Assembly (NCBI GenBank): GCA_900313295.1
Contig: OMQS01000058.1
Location: 1-7,163 of the forward strand
Source: an uncultured Eubacteriales bacterium
Lineage (GTDB): Bacteria; Bacillota; Clostridia; Oscillospirales; Oscillospiraceae
Direction of reading: 5' to 3'
DNA: 7,163 nucleotides
Part shown: one piece after another, positions 1 through 5,357 of the stretch
How the letters are laid out: each line of letters starts with the position of its first letter
Numbering within the stretch: position 1 is the first letter of the stretch
Made by a program: the position numbers and the translations under genes
Notes under the pieces: generated by a model
What the model saw: the letters and a program-made list of their open reading frames with translations, nothing else
The model's database searches: none
What the model was told of the DNA's origin: nothing

Positions 1-229
1 AATCAACAATATCGACCGAAACCTTCACGCCGGTGCGCTGGGCATAAGACCGCACCACAGTGCGGATCTCCTTGGCAATGCGGCCCTGACGGCCGATCAC
101 CTTTCCCATATCCTCGGGTGCCACACGCAGCTCCAGCGTCAGATCGTCCGCCTCGCCGACCTCCGTGACAGTGACCTGATCCGGATGATCCACCAGGCTT
201 CTGGCGATATAGAGCAGCAGTTCCTTCAT
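1..229 (-). CDS. khpA: KH-domain RNA-binding protein KhpA, 3' end at window edge
   Basis: This is a small single-KH-domain RNA-binding protein of the KhpA (YlqC) family. In Firmicutes it typically pairs with KhpB/Jag and affects cell elongation and division through RNA binding. The ATG at 229 is preceded by AGAGGGTG about 6 nt upstream. The visible 76 codons begin MKELLLYIARSLVDHPDQ. They contain the KH core GKVIGRQGRIAKEIR around residues 46-60, with the GRQG loop that contacts RNA backbone, and end in VKVSVDIVD. Family members are about 75-80 residues, so only the stop codon and perhaps a residue or two lie outside the window. The gene starts 15 nt after the rpsP stop and is surely co-transcribed with it. 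The order ffh-rpsP-khpA is conserved in Bacillota. Identity is confident; the exact 3' end cannot be seen. Confidence 0.9.
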   Translation of the reverse strand, partial: MKELLLYIARSLVDHPDQVTVTEVGEADDLTLELRVAPEDMGKVIGRQGRIAKEIRTVVRSYAQRTGVKVSVDIVD

Positions 230-244
230 GGCCGCACCCTCTGA

Positions 245-484
245 TTAAAGAACGTCGACCTTCTTCAGCAGAGCACGAACGGTGTCGGTGGGCTGAGCGC
301 CGGTCTTGATCCACTCACGGGCACGGTCTGCGTCGATGCTGATCTCGGCGGGGGACACGCAGGGGTTGTAAGTGCCGATCTCCTCGATAAAGCGGCCATC
401 ACGGGGATAGCGGGAGTCAGCCACCACTACGCGATAAAAAGGAGCCTTCTTAGCACCCATTCTTCTCAGTCTGATCTTAACCAT
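245..484 (-). CDS. rpsP: 30S ribosomal protein bS16
   Basis: This is small-subunit ribosomal protein bS16, which binds 16S rRNA early in 30S assembly. The sequence shows the family signature [18 protein letters not shown] at the N-terminus, followed by VVVADSR and [13 protein letters not shown], and ends with the usual [10 protein letters not shown] region. From the start chosen here it is 79 residues, normal for the family. Two in-frame ATGs exist, at 490 and 484. The ribosome site GGAGG (494-498) is only 3 nt from the first but 9 nt from the second. bS16 proteins normally begin at MVKIRL or MAVKIRL, so 484 is preferred; starting at 490 would add Met-Thr. The gene lies 139 nt downstream of ffh behind a leader with inverted repeats, and 15 nt before khpA. 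Confidence 0.97.
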   Translation of the reverse strand: MVKIRLRRMGAKKAPFYRVVVADSRYPRDGRFIEEIGTYNPCVSPAEISIDADRAREWIKTGAQPTDTVRALLKKVDVL

Positions 485-623
485 GGTCATTTTCCTCCAA
501 ATATAAATAATTATTTTGATAAATGCAGTCGCACTTATTTCTGTAACCGGCGAAAAATCTACGATTTTTCTGCCAAAGGGATCGCAGTCTGCGAACGCGA
601 ACTCTGCGAGGCTTTTTGCAGCT
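485..623 (-). promoter_or_regulatory. Structured ffh-rpsP spacer (rpsP leader)
   Basis: This 139-nt spacer between ffh and rpsP is long compared with the 6-15 nt gaps elsewhere in the operon. It holds two inverted repeats. One is GAAAAATC-TAC-GATTTTTC (552-570), which can be extended by GGC/GCC pairing at 549-551 and 572-574 around one bulged base. The other is the 13-bp palindrome TCGCAG-T-CTGCGA (582-594), with a related CTCTGCGAG copy at 602-610. No U-run follows the first hairpin in the transcript, so it is not a classical terminator, and no convincing sigma-A promoter for rpsP is visible. It could set relative output or processing between ffh and rpsP; function is inferred only. Confidence 0.45.
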
Positions 624-2012
624 TTACTTGAGCCGCTTTTTCCGGCCGAAGCTGCGCATGCTGCCGCCGCCGAAGCCGCCGCCCATGCCGCCCATCAGAG
701 CGCCCATGCCGCGCATCTTGCCCTTGGTCATGGCCTTGGTGAGCTGCTGCATAGCCTCAAAGGACTTGAGCAGACGGTTCACATCCACCACCTCCAGGCC
801 GCAGCCGGCGGCAATGCGCCGCTTGCGGGAGGCGTTGAGGATCTGGGGATTTTCCCGCTCCTTCACCGTCATGGACTGGATGATGGCCTTGTTGTGCAGC
901 ATTTGCTTCTCGTCGATCTGGCTGGCATCAAACCCCTTGCCCAGATTGCCGGGGAGCATGGAGGCGATCTGGCTCAGGTCGCCCATTTTCTGCAGCTGCT
1001 CCAGCTGATCCAGATAATCCGAGAGGTTCAGGCGGTTTTTCCGCAGCTTTTCCTCCAGCTTTTTGGCCTGCTTCTCGTCATACTGCTGCTCGGCCTTCTC
1101 GATGAAGGTGAGCATGTCGCCCATGCCGAGAATGCGGGAAGCCATGCGCTCGGGGTGGAAAGGCTCGATCATGTCCAGCTTTTCGCCGGTGCCCACGAAC
1201 TTGATGGGCTTGCCCGTGGCCGCCCGAATGGACAGAGCAGCGCCGCCGCGGGCGTCGCCGTCCAGCTTGGTCAGCAGCACGCCGTCGATGCCCAGCGCCT
1301 CGTCAAAGGCGGTGGCGGCGTTCACGGCGTCCTGACCGGTCATGGCGTCCACCACCAGCAAGATCTCGTTGGGGTGGATGTTTGCCTTGATATTCTTCAG
1401 CTCGTCCATGAGCTGCTCGTCGATATGCAGGCGGCCTGCGGTGTCCAGAAACACCAGATCGTGGCCGTGGTCGGCGGCGAACTTCAGCGCCTCCTGGGCA
1501 ATCTTCACGGGATCGCCCTGCCCCATCTCGAAGACGGGAATGTCCAGCTGCCTGCCCACCACCTGCAGCTGGGTGATGGCGGCGGGACGGTACACGTCGC
1601 AGGCCACCAGCAGCGGCCGCTTGCCGTACTGCCGGCGCATGAAGCCCGCAAGCTTTGCGCAGTTGGTGGTCTTACCGGCGCCCTGCAGACCCACCATCAT
1701 CACAACGGTAGGCCCCTTGGGAGCCGTGGCGATGCGGGCGTTGCTGCCGCCCATAAGCTCCGTAAGCTCCTGGTTCACGATCTTCACAATCTGCTGGGCA
1801 GGGGTCAGGCTCTCCAGCACGTCGCTGCCCACACAGCGCTCGGTGACCTTGGCGATGAAGTCCTTGACCACCTTGTAGCTGACGTCCGCCTCCAGCAGCG
1901 CCAGACGCACCTCGCGCAGGCCGGCCTTGACGTCGCTCTCCGTCAGCCGTCCCTTGCCACGCAGGCGCCTGAAGGTTTCATTTAATTTTTCGCTCAGTCC
2001 CTCAAAGGCCAT
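624..2012 (-). CDS. ffh: Signal recognition particle protein Ffh (SRP54 GTPase)
   Basis: This is the protein subunit of the signal recognition particle. It binds signal sequences and 4.5S/scRNA and docks with FtsY to deliver nascent membrane and secreted proteins. The 462-residue product has the complete layout: N domain (about 1-95), G domain with P-loop GLQGAGKTT (108-116), DTAGR (190-194) and [10 protein letters not shown] (248-257), then a Met-rich M domain (about 300-435). The M-domain RNA-binding helix-turn-helix reads [11 protein letters not shown] (395-405). Many homologues have GSG at its end, so C404 is a small variation. The tail is rich in Gly, Met and basic residues. The ribosome site GAAGGAG (2022-2028) overlaps the ylxM stop codon, with ATG 9 nt downstream, which suggests translational coupling to ylxM. 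Confidence 0.98.
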   Translation of the reverse strand: MAFEGLSEKLNETFRRLRGKGRLTESDVKAGLREVRLALLEADVSYKVVKDFIAKVTERCVGSDVLESLTPAQQIVKIVNQELTELMGGSNARIATAPKGPTVVMMVGLQGAGKTTNCAKLAGFMRRQYGKRPLLVACDVYRPAAITQLQVVGRQLDIPVFEMGQGDPVKIAQEALKFAADHGHDLVFLDTAGRLHIDEQLMDELKNIKANIHPNEILLVVDAMTGQDAVNAATAFDEALGIDGVLLTKLDGDARGGAALSIRAATGKPIKFVGTGEKLDMIEPFHPERMASRILGMGDMLTFIEKAEQQYDEKQAKKLEEKLRKNRLNLSDYLDQLEQLQKMGDLSQIASMLPGNLGKGFDASQIDEKQMLHNKAIIQSMTVKERENPQILNASRKRRIAAGCGLEVVDVNRLLKSFEAMQQLTKAMTKGKMRGMGALMGGMGGGFGGGSMRSFGRKKRLK

Positions 2013-2018
2013 GGTTTT

Positions 2019-2384
2019 TTACTCCTTCAATGCGGCGGCGCAGGTGAGGATCTCCCCTGCCAGCCGCTCCAGCTCCGGATTTTCATACTGGCGGTAGTTC
2101 AGCTGCCGAATTTCGCCGGCGGCAGACTCGATGGCGTCGATCTTCTCCCGCAGGCGCATAAAGCGCTTGAGCAGACCGGTCTTGTCCTCCAGCTCGTTCA
2201 TGGCGGCCTCGGCGCGGACGATAGCATCCCGAACGCCCTGACGGCTGATGTCGTAGTTCTCGGCGATCTCCGCCAGGCTCAGGTCCTCGTTATAGTACAG
2301 GTCAAAGAATTCTCTCTGCCGCTGGGTCAGGATCTCGCCGTAAAAATCGAGAAGCATGGTCATGCGGTAAGTCTGGTTTTTCAC
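2019..2384 (-). CDS. ylxM: SRP-associated helix-turn-helix protein YlxM (GTG start)
   Basis: This is a YlxM/UPF0122-family protein of 121 residues. The family is encoded next to ffh throughout Bacillota and is reported in Streptococcus to be an accessory factor of the SRP pathway. A helix-turn-helix resembling sigma factor region 4 spans about residues 20-60 (LTQRQREFFDLYYNEDLSLA, then EIAENYDISRQGVRDAI). The C-terminal half is charged and helical. The GTG at 2384 is chosen because AGGAGGG (2391-2397) lies 6 nt upstream and because family members begin at this point. An in-frame ATG at 2411 lies inside a hairpin loop, has no ribosome site, and would add nine atypical residues. The stop is 6 nt before ffh, so the pair is coupled. 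It is the first gene of the SRP-bS16-KhpA transcript. Confidence 0.93.
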   Translation of the reverse strand: MKNQTYRMTMLLDFYGEILTQRQREFFDLYYNEDLSLAEIAENYDISRQGVRDAIVRAEAAMNELEDKTGLLKRFMRLREKIDAIESAAGEIRQLNYRQYENPELERLAGEILTCAAALKE

Positions 2385-2399
2385 GGTTCGCCCTCCTTC

Positions 2400-2421
2400 T
2401 GTAAAGTTCATTTGCTTTACA
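2400..2421 (-). promoter_or_regulatory. Hairpin or operator dyad at the 5' end of the ylxM mRNA
   Basis: TGTAAAG and CTTTACA form a perfect 7-bp inverted repeat with an 8-nt loop. It begins about 3 nt after the predicted transcription start and ends 2 nt before the AGGAGGG ribosome site. As RNA it would be a 5'-terminal stem-loop, which often protects mRNA. As DNA it is an operator-like dyad. The sequence does not distinguish the two. Confidence 0.45.
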
Positions 2422-2430
2422 ACCTCGCTT

Positions 2431-2459
2431 ATAATACCTTATTTCCCCTAAAAAGTCAA
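2431..2459 (-). promoter_or_regulatory. Sigma-A promoter of ylxM-ffh-rpsP-khpA
   Basis: The minus strand reads TTGACT (2454-2459), a 17-nt spacer, then TATTAT (2431-2436). Both hexamers match the sigma-A consensus at five of six positions, with the ideal spacing. Transcription should start near 2424, giving a leader of about 40 nt before the GTG of ylxM. It lies just downstream of the trmD terminator, so the SRP operon is an independent unit. An inverted repeat, TCCCCT-N9-AGGGGA (2444-2464), straddles the -35 hexamer. Confidence 0.85.
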
Positions 2460-2469
2460 GGGGATTTTG

Positions 2470-2510
2470 GCGGCAAGCGGCAAAAATTTTAGCGGCGAGC
2501 GGCAAAAAAT
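2470..2510. repeat. Tandem 22-bp repeat upstream of the ylxM promoter
   Basis: Two near-identical units with the pattern GCGGC(A/G)AGCGGCAAAAA lie at 2470-2487 and 2492-2510, offset by 22 bp. They differ by one substitution and by one base in the A-tract. The repeat sits between the trmD terminator and the -35 of the ylxM promoter, in non-coding sequence. The spacing is close to two helical turns, so the A-tracts lie on one face of the DNA. This could bend the DNA or offer paired protein sites; that role is inference. Confidence 0.6.
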
Positions 2511-2527
2511 CGTGACGAACTCCCCGC

Positions 2528-2564
2528 AAAAAGGGAGATGCCGCATCATGCGCCGCATCTCCCT
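2528..2564 (-). terminator. Rho-independent terminator of rimM-trmD
   Basis: In the minus-strand transcript a 10-bp stem, AGGGAGATGC pairing with GCATCTCCCT (2555-2564 and 2532-2541), is followed immediately by a run of five U (2528-2532). It begins 4 nt after the trmD stop codon. It separates the rimM-trmD unit from the downstream ylxM promoter. Confidence 0.85.
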
Positions 2565-2568
2565 CTGC

Positions 2569-3345
2569 TTATTCCGTTTTTCCTTCCTGCTCGGCGGCAA
2601 ACTCGTCCTTGGCCTGCTGCAGCACCTTTTTGTCGTGCTTGGTGGTGACGGCGCTCTCATCGAACTTCGCCCAGAGATCCGGCCGGCGCGCCATGGTGCG
2701 CTTGTAGCTCTCCTTTCTGCGCCAGTCGTCCACGCCGCCGTGGTTGCCGCTGAGCAGGATGGCCGGCACCTTGCGCCCGTGCCACTCCTCGGGGCGGGAA
2801 TACTGCGGGTACTCCAAAAGCCCGTTCCAGTGGCTCTCGTCGGTGTAGCAGCTCTCCTCCGGCAGCACGCCCTCCTCCATGCGGAACAGGCAGTCCGCCA
2901 CGGCCATGGCCGGTATCTCGCCGCCGGTGAGCACAAAGTCGCCCATGCTCAGCTCCTCGTCCACGCACTCGTCGATAAACCGCTGATCCACGCCCTCGTA
3001 GTGGCCGCAGACCAGAAGGATGTTCTCATAGGCGGCCTTCAGCTCCTTGGCCACCTCCTGCGTAAACGTCCGTCCGCAGGGGGACATATAGATGGTGTGC
3101 GGTCTCTCGCCCACCTCTTGGCAGACGTGCTCCCAGCAGCGGTACAGGGGATCAGCCTGCATCACGGCGCCCCGACCGCCGCCATAGGGATAGTCGTCCA
3201 CCTGCATCTGCTTGTTGGTGGTGTAGTTGCGGATCTGGTGGGTGAACAGCCGGATATAGCCCCGCTCTCTGGCGCGGCCGATGATGGATTGCCCCATCAT
3301 GGCCTCAATAGCGTCGGGAAACAGGGTCATGATGTCAATTCTCAT
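2569..3345 (-). CDS. trmD: tRNA (guanine-N1)-methyltransferase TrmD
   Basis: This SPOUT-class methyltransferase makes m1G at position 37 of tRNAs, preventing +1 frameshifting, with S-adenosylmethionine as donor. At 258 residues it is of normal length. The N-terminus MRIDIMTLFPDAIEAMM is typical. Family motifs follow: YPYGGGRGAVM (52-62), CGHYEGVDQR (113-122), the knot element LSMGDFVLTGGEIPAM (132-147), and LLEYPQYSRPEEW with LLSGNHG (176-203). The expected catalytic Arg is R155. At the position matching the E. coli catalytic Asp169 the sequence has Glu170, with Asp169 just before it (YTDES). From memory this resembles other Clostridia, so I do not read it as inactivation. The ATG overlaps the end of rimM by 11 nt, indicating coupling. 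A terminator follows the stop, and no rplS gene follows. Confidence 0.97.
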   Translation of the reverse strand: MRIDIMTLFPDAIEAMMGQSIIGRARERGYIRLFTHQIRNYTTNKQMQVDDYPYGGGRGAVMQADPLYRCWEHVCQEVGERPHTIYMSPCGRTFTQEVAKELKAAYENILLVCGHYEGVDQRFIDECVDEELSMGDFVLTGGEIPAMAVADCLFRMEEGVLPEESCYTDESHWNGLLEYPQYSRPEEWHGRKVPAILLSGNHGGVDDWRRKESYKRTMARRPDLWAKFDESAVTTKHDKKVLQQAKDEFAAEQEGKTE

Positions 3346-3841
3346 CGGTGGCCAGTCCTTTCATCATGTGAATACGCACGACGCCGGCGTCAGCATCCAC
3401 CGAGGCGATGAACACCTCCGGCACGGCGGGAATGAGATACTCCCGCTGCCCCCGCACCTCGTAGACCTTGTGGGCGGGATAGTGCAGCACCCGACGGATC
3501 GTGCCCAGCTCCTCGCCGGTGGCGTCGTCCAACACGGCGGCGCCCATCAGCTCCGCGTCAAAATACTCCCCCTCCGGCAGCGCAGCGTCCTCCCGCCGGA
3601 CAGAGACCTCCCGCCCCTTCAGCGCCAGAGCGGCGTCCATATCCTCCACCTCCGGCAGCGTCAGCAGAAGCGTGGATTTGTGGACCCGCCGGCTCTTCAC
3701 GCGAATGGCCTGTCCGTTTATATAGAGCGTGTCAAATTCCGCCACGAACTCCGGCGTAAATCCCTCCGGATTCAGCTTGACCTCTCCCTTGATGCCGTGG
3801 GCGTTGACGATATGCCCCACTGGAATGAATTCAGGACGCAT
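3335..3841 (-). CDS. rimM: Ribosome maturation factor RimM
   Basis: RimM is a 30S assembly factor that acts on the head of the small subunit around uS19. The 168-residue product has the N-terminal RimM domain (about 5-85) beginning FIPVGHIVNAHGIKGEVKL. A PRC-barrel domain follows (about 92-165), with the YLIPAVPEVF segment and a C-terminal VVRIHMMKGL strand. The ATG at 3841 is chosen because AAGGAGG (3849-3855) lies 7 nt upstream and because RimM proteins begin a few residues before the VGxIVxxHGIKGEV motif. The frame is open upstream to 4036, but that extension looks unlike the family and covers the promoter. It is the first gene of a two-gene unit with trmD, which overlaps its end by 11 nt. 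Confidence 0.96.
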   Translation of the reverse strand: MRPEFIPVGHIVNAHGIKGEVKLNPEGFTPEFVAEFDTLYINGQAIRVKSRRVHKSTLLLTLPEVEDMDAALALKGREVSVRREDAALPEGEYFDAELMGAAVLDDATGEELGTIRRVLHYPAHKVYEVRGQREYLIPAVPEVFIASVDADAGVVRIHMMKGLATDEN

Positions 3842-3874
3842 GAACGTTCCTCCTTGCCCTAAAATACCGCTATC

Positions 3875-3903
3875 ATTATACCGAATTATGCCGCCGCAGG
3901 CAA
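3875..3903 (-). promoter_or_regulatory. Sigma-A promoter of rimM-trmD
   Basis: The minus strand reads TTGCCT (3898-3903), 17 nt, then a perfect TATAAT (3875-3880). The predicted start near 3868 gives a leader of about 27 nt before the rimM ATG. The perfect -10 compensates for a four-of-six -35. Confidence 0.8.
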
Positions 3904-4021
3904 CAGGGAATGTATCCGTTTTTTTGCTGGAGATTTGTAACCGTTTTATCTTTTCCTCCGCGCAAAATGAGAAATCTTTTTCGGTTTGAAGGCGCATAAA
4001 TCCGGCCAATACCGGAAAAAC

Positions 4022-4050
4022 TTGACATATCCGCAAAAAAGTGTTATACT
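4022..4050 (+). promoter_or_regulatory. Sigma-A promoter of the G5-3D gene
   Basis: A consensus -35, TTGACA (4022-4027), is followed by a 17-nt spacer and TATACT (4045-4050). The predicted start is A4057, giving a 140-nt leader that contains the WalR-box cluster and the ribosome-site hairpin. A second, much weaker candidate lies downstream (TTAATT at 4111-4116, 17 nt, TATTAT at 4134-4139). It would place the WalR box directly upstream of its -35. Confidence 0.85.
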
Positions 4051-4068
4051 TCTGCCAAATTTGTTTTT

Positions 4069-4094
4069 GTTACAAGTATTACAAAACAATTACA
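4069..4094 (-). promoter_or_regulatory. WalR (YycF) box with a third half-site
   Basis: The minus strand reads TGTAAT-TGTTT-TGTAAT over 4078-4094. This is a perfect match to the published Bacillus WalR consensus, TGTWAH-N5-TGTWAH. A third half-site, TGTAAC, lies 3 nt further on (4069-4074). WalRK controls cell-wall hydrolase genes, including 3D-domain proteins such as YocH, so the site fits the gene that follows. It lies about 20-37 nt downstream of the strong promoter's predicted start, a repressor-like position, or just upstream of the weaker second promoter, an activator-like position. Binding is inferred from sequence only. Confidence 0.65.
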
Positions 4095-4148
4095 AACAAG
4101 ATTCATTTCCTTAATTTTTGAGGATGCAATTCTTATTATTATTCACAG

Positions 4149-4186
4149 AAAGGAGCCTCCGCTCCGGCAAAAAACGAGCGGAGGGG
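4149..4186 (+). promoter_or_regulatory. Hairpin sequestering the ribosome site of the 3D gene
   Basis: CCTCCGCTC (4156-4164) and GAGCGGAGG (4176-4184) form a perfect 9-bp stem, seven of the pairs G-C, with an 11-nt A-rich loop. The right arm contains most of the only usable ribosome site, GGAGGGG (4180-4186), 10 nt before the ATG at 4197. A second purine-rich site, AAAGGAG (4149-4155), abuts the stem on its 5' side but has no start codon within reach. It could act as a standby site for ribosomes. No U-run follows, so it is not a terminator. Confidence 0.65.
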
Positions 4187-4196
4187 AAAATACCGC

Positions 4197-5318
4197 ATGA
4201 TTCGAACGCTGTTATCCCGCATGGGCTGTCTGCGAGACCGCCCTATGAAGCGCTGCCGGCTGCTGCTGGGTCTTGCCCCGCTGACGCTGCTGGGTCTGGT
4301 GCTCTGCGTCTGCATGGGGCCTGCCCCCAAAGACACAGGCGTATACCTGCTCATTGACCGGGAGGACACCTACACCGTCACCGCCGATTCCACCCTGGCC
4401 TACCGGAGCGAAGCGCTCTACGTCAGGCAGAACAACACCGGCGCCGTGGACGTGCAGCTCATTCTCCCCAAGGGGCAGGAGGTGCTGCTCACCGACACCG
4501 AGGAAGGCTCCTCCGCCTCCCTGCAAAGCCCCTCCGGCGATGTGCGGCTGCTGGCCGCCACCGACGGAAGCGATTCGGAATCCACCTCTGTCACCACCCG
4601 CCGCGAAACGGTAGCCAACCTGCTGCGCCGATCCAATATCGAGGTGGCCGGCGATGAAATGGTAGTCGTTGATCTCACCTCCGGCACCACCAACATCACC
4701 GTGTGCCGCCAGTACACGCGGCTGCGCAACGTGCAGGTGCAAACGGACTACGCCGTGGAGCGGATCGCCTCCCCTCTGATGAAAAAGGGCACGGAGGAGA
4801 TCATCACCGCCGGTGTCCCCGGTTCCGTGACCCAGACCTATCTTGACATTTTTGTAAAAGGTAAATTGGAAAAATCCGAATTTATTTCCGCCACAGCCGA
4901 CAATTCCGTTACCCAAGTTGTAAAATACGGCACGCTGGTGGACTCCGTTTCGAGGGACGATAAGCTGGTGAATGTCCATCGCAACAGCGACGGCAGCGGC
5001 TACTTGGTCTTCGCCTCCGGCGACACCATGGCCTTTTCCTCGCAGGTCACCTGCAACGCCAGCGCCTATTCCACCAAGGGTCGCGGCGCCTCCGGTCGCC
5101 CCACGCAATACGGCAACATCGCCGTGGACCCCTCCGTGTTCCCCTACGGCACCCGCTTCTATATCTACACCGACGACGGCTATCTGACCTACGGCATGGC
5201 CACCGCCTCCGACTGCGGCACCAGCATCAAGGGCTACAAGCTGGATCTGTGGTTCGACACCTATCGGGAGGCCTGCCGCTTCGGCCGCCGCAACTGCACC
5301 GTGTTCGTACTGAAATAA
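4197..5318 (+). CDS. Membrane-anchored G5 and 3D domain protein, probable cell-wall enzyme
   Basis: This 373-residue protein has a basic N-terminus, then a hydrophobic segment (about 21-40, LLLGLAPLTLLGLVLCVCMG) that is a signal peptide or membrane anchor. An extracytoplasmic part follows. Residues 132-163 look like a YabE-type (DUF348) segment and about 173-246 are a G5 domain. Residues about 284-373 are a C-terminal 3D domain, named for three conserved aspartates, here D311 (AVDPSVFPYGTRFYI), D339 (SDCG, usually DTG) and D350 (LDLWF). 3D domains resemble the MltA lytic transglycosylase fold, and G5 is thought to bind amino sugars, so a peptidoglycan-cleaving role is likely. The ATG at 4197 fits GGAGGGG 10 nt upstream; M17 (4245) lacks a good site. 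The gene stands alone, with its own promoter and terminator. Its exact reaction is not known from sequence. Confidence 0.88.
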   Translation: MIRTLLSRMGCLRDRPMKRCRLLLGLAPLTLLGLVLCVCMGPAPKDTGVYLLIDREDTYTVTADSTLAYRSEALYVRQNNTGAVDVQLILPKGQEVLLTDTEEGSSASLQSPSGDVRLLAATDGSDSESTSVTTRRETVANLLRRSNIEVAGDEMVVVDLTSGTTNITVCRQYTRLRNVQVQTDYAVERIASPLMKKGTEEIITAGVPGSVTQTYLDIFVKGKLEKSEFISATADNSVTQVVKYGTLVDSVSRDDKLVNVHRNSDGSGYLVFASGDTMAFSSQVTCNASAYSTKGRGASGRPTQYGNIAVDPSVFPYGTRFYIYTDDGYLTYGMATASDCGTSIKGYKLDLWFDTYREACRFGRRNCTVFVLK

Positions 5319-5327
5319 CAACTGCAC

Positions 5328-5357
5328 AAAAAATCCTGCCTTCGGGCAGGATTTTTT
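5328..5357. terminator. Bidirectional UUCG-loop terminator between convergent genes
   Basis: AATCCTGCC (5332-5340) and GGCAGGATT (5345-5353) form a 9-bp stem closed by a C(TTCG)G tetraloop. A-tracts precede it and T-tracts follow it (six A at 5328-5333, six T at 5352-5357), so it can terminate transcription in both directions. It lies 10 nt after the stop of the 3D gene. It also overlaps the stop codon of dus (5356-5358), so dus translation ends at the base of its own terminator. Confidence 0.93.

Larger units (their letters stand above)
3842..4196. other. Divergent control region between rimM and the 3D-domain gene
   Basis: This 355-nt AT-rich stretch has no credible gene. From left to right it holds the rimM ribosome site and promoter, about 115 nt with little visible apart from a lone WalR-like half-site TGTAAC (3936-3941), and a small dyad TCCGG-N6-CCGGA (4001-4016). 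The strong plus-strand promoter, the WalR-box cluster and the ribosome-site hairpin of the 3D gene follow. The two predicted start sites are about 190 nt apart and point away from each other. Confidence 0.75.

Noticed and set aside
485..548. Possible promoter for rpsP (TTACAG, 17 nt, TTTATC on the minus strand)
   Set aside because: Both hexamers are poor matches, and the AT-rich stretch before the ribosome site gives many chance -10 look-alikes.
516..1985. 489-codon plus-strand open frame lying antisense to ffh
   Set aside because: It mirrors the well-identified ffh, is a His/Leu/Ala-rich low-complexity translation, and has no ribosome site. Long antisense frames are expected opposite GC-rich genes.
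2467..3411. 314-codon plus-strand frame opposite trmD
   Set aside because: It reads through the terminator and repeat region, shows His/Leu/Val-rich low-complexity sequence, and lies opposite a clear trmD.
3842..4036. N-terminal extension of rimM up to an ATG at 4036
   Set aside because: The added 65 residues do not resemble RimM and cover the promoter; AAGGAGG fits the ATG at 3841.
4124..4357. Short upstream open frame beginning ATG at 4124 that overlaps the start of the 3D gene
   Set aside because: GAGG directly abuts the ATG, too close to serve as a ribosome site. The peptide after MQFLLLF has no signal-like or family features and runs out of frame into the 3D gene. A regulatory leader peptide cannot be fully excluded.
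4843..4875. Internal TTGACA within the 3D gene
   Set aside because: No -10 element lies 16-18 nt downstream, and the sequence is coding for the G5 domain.
4212..5327. 371-codon minus-strand frame antisense to the 3D gene
   Set aside because: It has Gly/Ala/Val-rich composition without domains, and it crosses the bidirectional terminator. It is a shadow of the plus-strand gene.
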